A stretch of 44,316 nucleotides of DNA. It comes from Patescibacteria group bacterium (GTDB lineage Bacteria > Patescibacteriota > JABMPQ01). Shown in pieces: positions 24,249 through 33,888 of the stretch; the first letter of the stretch is position 1, and every line of letters starts with the position of its first letter. The notes beneath the pieces are model-generated. The model was given only the letters and a program-made list of their open reading frames with translations, did not search any database and was not told the origin of the DNA. The stretch covers positions 1 to 44,316 of the forward strand of contig JAHJQX010000037.1 of NCBI GenBank assembly GCA_018818965.1, given 5' to 3'. A program made the position numbers and the translations under genes.

Positions 24249-25388
24249 ATGATATCACAATCAACAAACAAATATTTAGAATTAGAGTTTGACGATAAAG
24301 AAGTAGAATTCCTCATCCGCGAGAAAGGGTTTTATTATGACGATATTCTGCTCAATTCTCTCAAGAAAGTTCGAGATGCTTGTCTAAAAAATAGGGTCAA
24401 AAATGTCCGTTTTGGTGTTAATGCTAGCCCGGAAGAAAATCTAAGCAAACTATTACGAGTAGACACCCTAGAATATGCTCACCGCATCAAAAGCCTCGGC
24501 TATGATTTTATTAGTCTTAATTTAGCTCAATACTTAGCTATAAGTTACTTCGGCAAGTCTGGCCGGCCGGAAGACAGAGGAAGCTATCAATCAGTGTTAC
24601 CAAAGTCCCACTATGACCTTTTTCTTGAGTTAGTGGATAAGCTCAAAGAAAAGCTTGATTTCATCTTTCATCTTCCAACTGATGATTTTATCTATGAGGA
24701 CCCGACTGATAAACTTTTTCTCAATTGTCTCCATCTGGCTCATCAGCTAAGCGCTATTACACCACAAACTATTTTACCTTTATCTTTCCACGCCTACCGA
24801 GCCAAAAAGAGCAGTAATTTAGAACATGACCTCCAAGTCTCGAAAAGCAAAACGGCTGATCTAATTATCAGAACCGCCCGTTTTTTTAATCATCTAGAGA
24901 AAAAAACAAAGATAAAACTGACTTTAGCCTTGGAAATGACTAATCAAGAACTACCGACCTCTCACTTTGTTAAATACTGCACTTCTCCTTATCAGGTGTT
25001 AGAGACTTACTACCTAGCTAGTAAAAAAGACTCAGCAGCGCTGGTAGAAAAATATCTTGCAGAGGGTATTTTTTCCGTTACCTGTGATATTGGTAATTTC
25101 CTTCTCGACCAAAAATTTAACCAGCTGACTGCTACTGGTGGTCGGCCAACTACTACCGGTTCTTCTCTCTACTATGGTTTCGAAGAATTTTGCCGTAAAA
25201 TATCTGTCTACCACATAAATAATGTGCAGCACCCAGAATATTTATCCAATTATCTAGACAACCGCCGGGGAGGAGAATTTGAAAATAAATTCGGCCAGTT
25301 GCCTGCTCATCATTATCCCAGCTTGTTGACTGATGCTGATAAAGTAGGTGAGGTAATGAAGCAGATTGAGCTGTTTCAGAATATGTAA
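24249..25388 (+). CDS. Predicted TIM-barrel protein (xylose-isomerase/AP-endonuclease-2-like)
   Basis: A 379-residue soluble protein without a confident family match. Candidate strands with metal-type residues recur as expected for the xylose-isomerase-like TIM barrel: FIFHLPTDDF, LPLSFHAYR, LTLALEMTNQ, FSVTCDIGNFLLD and ISVYHINNVQH. The alternation of beta strands with His, Glu, Asp and His at their ends supports a divalent-metal site. No membrane segment or signal peptide. Stands alone between divergent (CaCA) and convergent (pyk) neighbours. Sugar-phosphate isomerase or endonuclease activity is a guess based on fold only. Confidence 0.6.
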   Translation: MISQSTNKYLELEFDDKEVEFLIREKGFYYDDILLNSLKKVRDACLKNRVKNVRFGVNASPEENLSKLLRVDTLEYAHRIKSLGYDFISLNLAQYLAISYFGKSGRPEDRGSYQSVLPKSHYDLFLELVDKLKEKLDFIFHLPTDDFIYEDPTDKLFLNCLHLAHQLSAITPQTILPLSFHAYRAKKSSNLEHDLQVSKSKTADLIIRTARFFNHLEKKTKIKLTLALEMTNQELPTSHFVKYCTSPYQVLETYYLASKKDSAALVEKYLAEGIFSVTCDIGNFLLDQKFNQLTATGGRPTTTGSSLYYGFEEFCRKISVYHINNVQHPEYLSNYLDNRRGGEFENKFGQLPAHHYPSLLTDADKVGEVMKQIELFQNM

Positions 25389-25541
25389 TAACTCAACGGC
25401 ATCTCAGTTAAGAAATATCTTAATCGGCAGAGGGTTTGGTATGTCTTATTCTTAACCCATTGATATTTATCTGATTTGTGGCTGTTTCAGTATCGCGACT
25501 AGCAAAAAGCTATGGGTCTCATTGTTTGCCGTGCCAAAAAA

Positions 25542-26972
25542 CTAAACCTGATGCACCTTCACTAAGTTGACATTGCCAGTTTTCCCTACTGGCTGACCCC
25601 CGATAATAATAACCCGATCGCCCTTTCTAATAATTTGATTACGCTTAGCGCAAGTAACCACTTTCCTAATTAATTCGTCCACACTCTGGCAACGAGAGAC
25701 CACAAAAGGTAACACGCCCCAAGACAAAGCCAGCTGGCGACGGACTTTTTCATTTTCAGCTGCCACCACTATCGGTAATTCGGGACGGTATCGCGACACT
25801 AAGCGAGCCGAATAACCAGAAATGGTAGCGACAATAATGGCTTTAGCTCGCACGTCACGTGCTAAGCCATAGGCGGCGTATGAGATAGCGCTATCAATCG
25901 GTATTACTGTTTGGTTCTGACGATTGCTCAAGATCAAATCATCGTAGGGTGATTGCTCCGTATCACTGATAATTTTTGACATTGTCTTAACTGTTTCCAC
26001 TGGATACTGCCCCACCGCCGTCTCCTGAGAAAGCATCACGCCATCGGTATGGTCGATAACCGCATTGGCTACATCCGAAACCTCTGCCCGTGTCGGTCGG
26101 GAATTCTTTACCATCGAAAGCAACATCTGGGTGGCAATAATCACTGGCTTGGCGGCTGTCAGACACTGCTCAATGATCTTTTTTTGGACAATCGGCACTC
26201 GTTGAATTGGCATCTCAATGCCCAAATCACCCCGAGCAACCATGGCGCCATCAGCTTCAGCTAATATTTCGGCGAAATCAGTTACTGCCTCACCTTTTTC
26301 TATCTTGGCAATAATTTTAGCGGGTCTTTTTGTCCGATATTTTTTCTCCAGGTTATTAATCAATCTCCGTAAATAAGCAACATCCTGTCGACAACGAATA
26401 AAAGACAAGGCCACCCAATCAACGTCATGCTTGAGAGCGAAAGCCAAGTCTTTTTTGTCCTTAGTAGTTACTGAGGGTGCCGACAACTTGCTATTGGGAA
26501 AATTCATCCCGCGATAAGAAGTAATAATCCCACCAATTAAAGTTTTACAAGTAATGTTGCGTCCGGATATACTTTGCACTCGTAGTTTTATCAGACCCTC
26601 GTCTATTAAAACAGTATCGCCGACTTTTACTTCCCGGTGTAACTTATTGTAGCCCACTGGCAAAACTCCATCCTGCACCTCATCTATGCCCGCTCGTAAA
26701 ATAACCAGACTACCTTTTTTAGCATTGTAGCCAGCTGGGGGTAAATTACCTGTTCGTACTCGCGGCCCTTGTAAATCAGCCATAATCGCTACTGGCACTC
26801 CGAGCTGTTTCGCTTCTCGACGGACAGTCTTGATCACGGCTGCATGTTCCACATAATTGCCGTGCGAAAAATTAAGCCGGACACAATCCATGCCGGCTTT
26901 AATCATTTTTCTGATCGTCTCTTTACTACTAGAAGCAGGACCAATTGTACAAATTATTTTTGTCCTGTCCAT
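25542..26972 (-). CDS. pyk: Pyruvate kinase
   Basis: Last step of glycolysis, phosphoenolpyruvate plus ADP to pyruvate plus ATP. The 476-residue protein has RTKIICTIGPASSS at the N-terminus, the active-site segment IAKIEKGEAV, MVARGDLGIE, and IATQMLLSMVKNSRPTRAEVSDVANAV, then a C-terminal allosteric-type domain ending in GGQPVGKTGNVNLVKVH. The segment usually read VMLSGETAxGxYP is VMLSQETAVGQYP here. A hairpin lies 28 bases upstream of the ATG, leaving no room for a promoter between them, so expression probably depends on read-through from the DUF4870-like gene or a promoter within its 3' end. Confidence 0.95.
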   Translation of the reverse strand: MDRTKIICTIGPASSSKETIRKMIKAGMDCVRLNFSHGNYVEHAAVIKTVRREAKQLGVPVAIMADLQGPRVRTGNLPPAGYNAKKGSLVILRAGIDEVQDGVLPVGYNKLHREVKVGDTVLIDEGLIKLRVQSISGRNITCKTLIGGIITSYRGMNFPNSKLSAPSVTTKDKKDLAFALKHDVDWVALSFIRCRQDVAYLRRLINNLEKKYRTKRPAKIIAKIEKGEAVTDFAEILAEADGAMVARGDLGIEMPIQRVPIVQKKIIEQCLTAAKPVIIATQMLLSMVKNSRPTRAEVSDVANAVIDHTDGVMLSQETAVGQYPVETVKTMSKIISDTEQSPYDDLILSNRQNQTVIPIDSAISYAAYGLARDVRAKAIIVATISGYSARLVSRYRPELPIVVAAENEKVRRQLALSWGVLPFVVSRCQSVDELIRKVVTCAKRNQIIRKGDRVIIIGGQPVGKTGNVNLVKVHQV

Positions 26973-27000
26973 TTCACCGCTAAATTTACTAACAACACAA

Positions 27001-27018
27001 ACCCCGTGCGAACGGGGT
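27001..27018 (-). terminator. Hairpin directly upstream of pyk
   Basis: Perfect 7-bp stem ACCCCGT/ACGGGGT with a four-base loop; on the minus strand it is followed by TTTGTGTTGTT, an interrupted T tract. It sits between the DUF4870-like gene and pyk, 28 bases before the pyk ATG. It may be a leaky terminator or attenuator. Confidence 0.5.
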
Positions 27019-27046
27019 CAGGCGTTATCAGCAAATATGCCAGAAA

Positions 27047-27394
27047 TTACATCTTTATTTTGCTGGCGAATTTACCGATCACCGGTAATTCTTTGCACTC
27101 GCCCTTAGAAACAGCAATTAATCCCATGATAGCAAACACCAGACCAATTATATAACCAACTAGTCCAACGATCCAACCAATTACGGGAATCACGTAAATA
27201 ATGCTATCGACAACAAAATAAATCAACAAAACGACACCTTGCTTGGCGTGGTACTGAGCAAACTTACTATCTTTCTTGGAAAGCAGAGGAACAAGGCACA
27301 GAATACCGATGTAGCTCAAAAAAGTAATACCTTTATTTTCTTCGACATCTTTAGGGTCACATTGAACCCCTTCAGATACATTTTCTTCCATCAT
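27047..27394 (-). CDS. DUF4870-like small membrane protein
   Basis: A 115-residue membrane protein with three to four predicted helices and the typical DUF4870 (Tic20-like) pattern: LSYIGILCLVPLL, FAQYHAKQGVVLLIYF, IYVIPVIGWIVGLVGYIIGL, ending in a soluble K-rich tail. The (Y/F)-H-x-x-Q-(G/A) motif is the family hallmark. A strong ribosome-binding site (AAAGGGGGTG on the minus strand) precedes tandem ATG codons. It has a good promoter. Function in bacteria is unknown. Confidence 0.8.
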   Translation of the reverse strand: MMEENVSEGVQCDPKDVEENKGITFLSYIGILCLVPLLSKKDSKFAQYHAKQGVVLLIYFVVDSIIYVIPVIGWIVGLVGYIIGLVFAIMGLIAVSKGECKELPVIGKFASKIKM

Positions 27395-27469
27395 TAATTA
27401 ACAACACCCCCTTTCATTTATTATTTTATTTTCTCTTTGTTTTTGACACTTGTCAGAAAACCACTATGT

Positions 27470-27498
27470 ATTATACCTTATATAAGGAGTAAAATCAA
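27470..27498 (-). promoter_or_regulatory. Promoter of the DUF4870-like gene (and probably pyk)
   Basis: On the minus strand TTGATT (complement of 27493-27498), 17-base spacer, TATAAT (complement of 27470-27475). The start codon is 76 bases downstream. Confidence 0.7.
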
Positions 27499-27511
27499 TA
27501 ACTCTCTGGGG

Positions 27512-27551
27512 ATAATAAAGCCCCTCTCTAAAAATGATGGGGCTTTATTAT
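27512..27551 (-). terminator. Terminator after the 1330-aa surface protein
   Basis: A perfect 13-bp stem ATAATAAAGCCCC/GGGGCTTTATTAT with a 14-base loop, 27 bases after the stop of the surface protein gene. Its AT-rich lower stem supplies the U-rich 3' side. The DUF4870 promoter lies immediately downstream. Confidence 0.75.
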
Positions 27552-27578
27552 AGAAGAGGCAACTACTTGCTATTACTC

Positions 27579-30500
27579 CTAGTCACGGTTACCCAAGGTA
27601 ACATTTACTCCTCCCCGGAAACTACTATCATAAGCCCAAAACCAATTCAATAATTCCAATCGAGATTCCTGTAAATTGTAAACCCGTAAATTGGGACCAC
27701 CACCAGTTTTAGGAGTAATGACTAGTTCAACTTTTCCATCTTCGTTTAAGTCACGAGCAGCAATGTGTACGCCCTGACGGAAGCTACTGTTGTAGGCCAT
27801 GAACCAATCTAAGAGATTAGAGAAAGAACCATTTTCATATTTGTAAATTCGAATATTGGCTCCTCCTTTCCCCTCTGGAGCAGTTATAATCTCTGCCTGA
27901 CCATCATAGTCAAAATCGCCGACAGCTAAACTAACTCCGCCACGAAATTTTTCGTCATAAGCCATGAACCAGCCCAGCGGGTTAATTTGACCATTAGCTA
28001 AACTATAAACTCTGACATTAGGTCCACCGCCACTACGAGGAGCTACTACCAACTCTGCGCTACCATCTCCATCTAAATCGCCACTGGCCATATTAACTCC
28101 TCCATGGTATCCCTCGTCATAAGCTAACACCCAATCTACCAATTCAAGTTCACCCTCTGTGTACTGGTAGACCCTTATATTAGCTGAACCGTGGGTAAGG
28201 GGAGCAGTAATCAATTCCGATTGCCCGTCCCCAGTTAGGTCGCCAGCTGCCAAGCTAACACCACCATGAAACTTTTCATCATAAGCCATTTGCCAAGTAA
28301 GTAACTCAAATTTTCCGCCAGAGTAACTGTAAACCCTTACATTTGAACCACCCTGGCCTTCCGGAGCGACAATTATCTCATCCTTACCATCATTGTTTAA
28401 ATCAGCTGCTACCACGTTCAGGCCACCCCGAAATCCTTCATCATAAGCCATAAAAGAAGCTATCGCCTCACCTTGTTGCGTAAACGCCCGAACATGAGGA
28501 CCCATTCCCTCCCCCGGATAAGTGATTATTTCCTCGGCTCCTTCACCATCGATATTAGCCATCACTGATTTGAACTCACCGCGTAATTTATCACTGTAGG
28601 CAAAGAAGGATTTTAATTTAGTACCATCCGCTTTATAGGTAATATACTGAGGGCCACCAGCCGATTGTGGTGAGGTTACCACTAACCCGTTAACCATTTC
28701 TCCAGAAGAAGGAGTGGGAGTAGGCTGACGACTATCGCTAGCTGGAGTAGGAACTCCAGTGATGTTAAACTTGGTTAGATGCTCCGAATAAGCAACTACT
28801 CGATTTTGTTCAGAATCAACCAGAGTAGCCATGCCTCCACTATTCCAATATTCCTCATTGTCAGCAAAATATTGCGGCACTAGATTATTTTCTGTAATAT
28901 CCTGCTGTTCTAATAATGCCTCATCGTAAGGTAATGAAATTTTAGCTGGACTTCCTAAATTACTAACCTCAACCCCACTGCCGTTGCGGGCTTTGACGTT
29001 ATATGACACTGAGACGGGATCACCAGCCATACTTGGATTCAATTCAACACTTGGTTCTAAACTAACCTCGACTGTCCCACTAGTATCAATAGCAAAGGGA
29101 GAAAGCTGCACCGTGCTGCCGGAAGGCAAAGTAACGCTAGCTAACTGGTCAGCGTCAAATTCCCTAGTAACTGAGCCAGGCACTGATATATTTGCGTCTT
29201 CTAGTGTTAGGTTCCGCTGATTTGCGCCCGCCTCAGTAGTAACAGTGCTTTCAATTTTCAGAAGATTATTACCCGATACGGCCGCGGCTGTTAATTTCCA
29301 CTCATCTCCCGCGTCTACTGGCAAAGAATACTGGCCATTGGCATCAATATCATCTTTGACAAAACCACCATTCTCAGTATAAGCGCCAACGCTACCGGAA
29401 GAAACTGGATTACCGCTAGCATCCAAAACAACACCGCTGATAACAGCGTCAGAGTCAGTAAAAGACAGGTTAGCAGTCTGAGTAACCCCGGCGGTGATAT
29501 TTATTATCTGAGCTTCCGGCTCAATCACGTTATCCGCCAAATCAGGTGTAACCCCAGTAATTATTTTATACTCTCCCGCTGGTACAGCTAGTGAATAATC
29601 TCCATTGGCATCAGCGTAAGTGGACACCTGAACTACATCCTCGGGTTCAAATTCACCTACTCCTTCTAAGATGGGTAAATTGGTGGCTATTACTGGTGCT
29701 AGAGCTACATCTTCCCCATCCGGATCGAGGATTGATCCACTTATCGTTGCTTCCTCTTCTTTGGCTCCTAAGTCTAAACTGGCAGTCTGGCCATTACTCA
29801 CTATTACTCGATTATCTTGGACAGCCGGACTAATTATATTTGAATCTTCATCTTGAACCTGATAAGTAACATTCCAGTTGCCCGCTGGGACACTGAGCGA
29901 ATACCGGCCATCAGTACCCATCGTCCCTTTCTCTATGTTGTCACTAGCGTCTACTGCTATTACTACCACATCATTTTCCCCCGGTTGCAAAGTATCCCCA
30001 TCGCTGTCCTTTAATTCACCGGTAATGGTAGAACTTTCCGGAGAAAGCCCTAAATCCAAGCCCGTGTTAGGACTGACAGTAGCAGTAGCTGCCTGCGGTA
30101 GACTATAACTCGAACCAACATCAGAAGCCACCCCCACTTCCACTGATTGCCCTGATAAAGCAGTGGGTAATGGTATCTCGTACTGGCCATTATCGACCGC
30201 TGTGCCAAAAACCTCACCAGTTGTAGCAGTAACATAAACTGTGCCAGAAAAATCATCAATAGTATTGTTGCTTTCATCTTTTATTTCACCCATAACCTGT
30301 TGATCCATTCTTTCTACCACTAGATTATTGTCACTGGAAGTATCACCGTTGTTAGCAATATTTACTGAGCGAGAATTAGTTAAACGATATTGATTGCCAG
30401 CTCCTTGGTTAACCCCGATAGTCCAAGTTCCTTCTCCCACTGTAAATGAATATCCGCCATTGGGGTCTGTATCAGTTGCCAAAAATTGAGGAGTCTCCGC

Positions 30501-31571
30501 GCTAGAAGCAGTGACTTGAATATTAGCGACGGGATTCCCTAAAGTGTCAATTACTCCACCACTGATGGTGGCACTGTTGTGTTGTGCTTGAATGGTACCC
30601 AAGTTTTTGTTTTCTCCTTCTCGCAAGACAAACTTGGTTTGGTTGGCGGGAAAAGCAGAACCGCTTAAAGCATTGTGATAACACCATATCCCATATATTC
30701 CCGCTGGCAAACCGATGTTAACTAATTGACTGTTAGCATCGACTTTACGGATTGTACCAACACCGTCAGAACGACTAAGATCACAATCCGCCCGAAATTG
30801 ACCAGAGGTAAGAAGATCCCCATCAGCATCCAGAAAAGTGCCCGATACTGAAGCGGTAGTATTCTCAACCGTAAAATTGGCTGATGCAGTTTCTGCACTA
30901 TCGTCACTAGCAAAGGAAACATCTACGGCTGGCCCGGTAGGTAACCAATCAGTGTTATAATCGCTAAGATTGACCTCGGCCTTTACACTCCAAGAAGGCA
31001 CACCCGACTGCAAATTCAGGGAATATTGACCATTTTGGTCAGTAACAGCACTAACTCGACTTATCCCTTGTTTCCCCACTGGATAAGCTGATATTTCTAC
31101 TCCTTGCTTTAGAGCACCTGTATCTTTCATAGTAGCTGTCCCCGTAACGATCTTGGGAGCAATCACTAATTGAAAACTGACTGGGTTGCCAGAAAAGGTA
31201 GAACCATCCCAAGTAAAATTAACTGGCGAATTAGTGGGGCGATTGTAGCCTGATGGCGGTGACACTTCCAGAACTAACTGATCCCCATCAGTCAGGGGGT
31301 TAGCCTGCAATTGAGCATCATCGGTATTAAAACTAAAATTCCCACCGGCATCAGTCATATCATTGTAGGATTTGAGCCCGTCCCCAGTATGTAAAGAAAC
31401 TTGAACATTCTCTTCAGCAGCACCGAGCTCATCCAACACCGTCCCACTTACTACTAAGGTCCCTGCTCGGGCAATGGGTATAACTGCCCACCCATTCGAC
31501 ATCAGCATTATCAAGGTGAAGACGCTGATCCATGATAATAACCGCCAGCATTTTTTACTCTTTTTGCTCAT
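27579..31571 (-). CDS. Large surface protein: carboxypeptidase-regulatory-like repeats plus FG-GAP propeller
   Basis: 1330 residues. Signal peptide with TM-like core (~10-36), then at least seven beta-sandwich modules of the carboxypeptidase-regulatory-like type (each with VSGTVLDELGA / G-x-(Y/F)-x-(L/F)-x-(V/L) patterns) to about residue 815. A beta-rich region (~820-960, VTLPSGSTVQLSPFAID) resembles ZU5-like modules. After a Pro/Thr/Ser linker (~970) come about seven FG-GAP-type repeats of ~50 residues with the shared core (M/L)AYDEKFRGGVSLA-GDxDxDGxAE and GGxNxRVY. Probably an exposed adhesion or recognition protein. Closest in repeat style to the C-terminal part of the 601-aa protein at 3522. 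It has its own promoter and leader hairpin. Confidence 0.85.
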   Translation of the reverse strand: MSKKSKKCWRLLSWISVFTLIMLMSNGWAVIPIARAGTLVVSGTVLDELGAAEENVQVSLHTGDGLKSYNDMTDAGGNFSFNTDDAQLQANPLTDGDQLVLEVSPPSGYNRPTNSPVNFTWDGSTFSGNPVSFQLVIAPKIVTGTATMKDTGALKQGVEISAYPVGKQGISRVSAVTDQNGQYSLNLQSGVPSWSVKAEVNLSDYNTDWLPTGPAVDVSFASDDSAETASANFTVENTTASVSGTFLDADGDLLTSGQFRADCDLSRSDGVGTIRKVDANSQLVNIGLPAGIYGIWCYHNALSGSAFPANQTKFVLREGENKNLGTIQAQHNSATISGGVIDTLGNPVANIQVTASSAETPQFLATDTDPNGGYSFTVGEGTWTIGVNQGAGNQYRLTNSRSVNIANNGDTSSDNNLVVERMDQQVMGEIKDESNNTIDDFSGTVYVTATTGEVFGTAVDNGQYEIPLPTALSGQSVEVGVASDVGSSYSLPQAATATVSPNTGLDLGLSPESSTITGELKDSDGDTLQPGENDVVVIAVDASDNIEKGTMGTDGRYSLSVPAGNWNVTYQVQDEDSNIISPAVQDNRVIVSNGQTASLDLGAKEEEATISGSILDPDGEDVALAPVIATNLPILEGVGEFEPEDVVQVSTYADANGDYSLAVPAGEYKIITGVTPDLADNVIEPEAQIINITAGVTQTANLSFTDSDAVISGVVLDASGNPVSSGSVGAYTENGGFVKDDIDANGQYSLPVDAGDEWKLTAAAVSGNNLLKIESTVTTEAGANQRNLTLEDANISVPGSVTREFDADQLASVTLPSGSTVQLSPFAIDTSGTVEVSLEPSVELNPSMAGDPVSVSYNVKARNGSGVEVSNLGSPAKISLPYDEALLEQQDITENNLVPQYFADNEEYWNSGGMATLVDSEQNRVVAYSEHLTKFNITGVPTPASDSRQPTPTPSSGEMVNGLVVTSPQSAGGPQYITYKADGTKLKSFFAYSDKLRGEFKSVMANIDGEGAEEIITYPGEGMGPHVRAFTQQGEAIASFMAYDEGFRGGLNVVAADLNNDGKDEIIVAPEGQGGSNVRVYSYSGGKFELLTWQMAYDEKFHGGVSLAAGDLTGDGQSELITAPLTHGSANIRVYQYTEGELELVDWVLAYDEGYHGGVNMASGDLDGDGSAELVVAPRSGGGPNVRVYSLANGQINPLGWFMAYDEKFRGGVSLAVGDFDYDGQAEIITAPEGKGGANIRIYKYENGSFSNLLDWFMAYNSSFRQGVHIAARDLNEDGKVELVITPKTGGGPNLRVYNLQESRLELLNWFWAYDSSFRGGVNVTLGNRD

Positions 31572-31596
31572 ATGTTTTGTTTATTTATTTTTTATT

Positions 31597-31629
31597 AAAA
31601 AACCAGCGAATCTAAAAAACAGGCTGGTT
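31597..31629 (-). terminator. Terminator-like hairpin in the leader of the 1330-aa gene
   Basis: On the minus strand AACCAGC/GCTGGTT with a 15-base loop is followed by a T-rich tract (GGTTTTTTAAT). It lies between the promoter (31684-31712) and the ATG at 31571, only 25 bases from the latter, and is separate from the groEL terminator. A 14-codon ORF (31612-31656, minus) covers its 5' arm. This arrangement fits attenuation. Confidence 0.6.
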
Positions 31630-31683
31630 GAAAACAACTAAAAGCATTTTCTCCATTTTATTTTCTTCAAATTATTGGACTTA

Positions 31684-31712
31684 ATTATAACTCAATGACA
31701 ATAATTTAGCAA
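31684..31712 (-). promoter_or_regulatory. Promoter of the 1330-aa surface protein gene
   Basis: On the minus strand TTGCTA (complement of 31707-31712), 17-base spacer, perfect TATAAT (complement of 31684-31689), giving a leader of about 105 bases. Confidence 0.65.
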
Positions 31713-31739
31713 AAGATCCTGATCAATTTATTCCTAATA

Positions 31740-31773
31740 AAAAAACGCTTCTTTGAAAAAAGAAACGTTTTTT
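31740..31773 (-). terminator. Terminator of groES-groEL
   Basis: Stem AAAAAACG-c-TTCTTT/AAAGAA-a-CGTTTTTT (one mismatch) with a GAAA loop, 16 bases after the groEL stop on the minus strand; the 3' arm is the T tract. Confidence 0.8.
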
Positions 31774-31789
31774 AGAAGATTCTGGATAA

Positions 31790-33445
<1,656 letters not shown>

Positions 33446-33452
33446 TTAATTA

Positions 33453-33749
33453 TTATTTAACAACAGCCAAGATATCATCCATGCCAGCGATTAGATATTC
33501 CTCATCCTCAATCTTAATCTCATCAGGACCATATTTCTTGAATAAAACAGTATCACCTTTCTTAACAGTCATTTCAGATTTTTTACCCGACTCCAAAGTT
33601 TTACCCGGACCAACTGCAATTACTTTGGCTTTCTCTGGCTTTTCTTTTTCCGCGGTATCAGGTAAAACGATACCAGACTTGGTAGTTTCCTCTTCACTGA
33701 CCGGCTGGAGGATTACATTGTCACCCAGCGGCTGTAGATTGTTTGGCAT
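33453..33749 (-). CDS. groES: Co-chaperonin GroES
   Basis: 98-residue lid of the GroEL chamber, starting with LQPLGDNVILQPVSEEE, with the mobile loop region KSGIVLPDTAEKEKP and the GPG turn in VGPGKTLESGKK. First gene of the groES-groEL operon behind a perfect CIRCE element. Heat-shock control by HrcA is therefore expected although hrcA is not in the window. Confidence 0.97.
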   Translation of the reverse strand: MPNNLQPLGDNVILQPVSEEETTKSGIVLPDTAEKEKPEKAKVIAVGPGKTLESGKKSEMTVKKGDTVLFKKYGPDEIKIEDEEYLIAGMDDILAVVK

Positions 33750-33785
33750 ATTTTTTCTTAATTACTTATATTACTTTTTGTTACA

Positions 33786-33812
33786 TTAGCACTCTCATAT
33801 TCAGAGTGCTAA
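33786..33812. promoter_or_regulatory. CIRCE operator (HrcA site)
   Basis: Perfect TTAGCACTC-N9-GAGTGCTAA, the established HrcA repressor binding site, 36 bases upstream of the groES start and just downstream of the -10 box. HrcA bound here would block groESL transcription until heat or protein-folding stress. Confidence 0.97.
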
Positions 33813-33817
33813 TCTCT

Positions 33818-33845
33818 AATTTAGCAAATCTAAAAACACTGTCAA
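33818..33845 (-). promoter_or_regulatory. groESL promoter
   Basis: On the minus strand TTGACA (complement of 33840-33845), 16-base spacer, TAAATT (complement of 33818-33823). The CIRCE element starts six bases after the -10 box. The -35 box lies within the 3' arm of the upstream terminator. Confidence 0.8.
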
Positions 33846-33862
33846 GTGTAATTGACAGTGTT
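33832..33862 (-). terminator. Terminator of the 33889-37517 operon, overlapping the groESL -35 box
   Basis: Perfect 11-bp stem AACACTGTCAA/TTGACAGTGTT with a six-base loop; on the minus strand it runs into TTTTTAG. It lies 26 bases after the stop of the 839-aa coiled-coil gene. Confidence 0.85.
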
Positions 33863-33888
33863 TGGTAGAAATATTTATAATTTTGCCA

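Noticed and set aside
25408-25423. TTAAGA-AATA-TCTTAA hairpin between the TIM-barrel gene and pyk
   Set aside because: AT-only weak stem without a T tract; likely chance.
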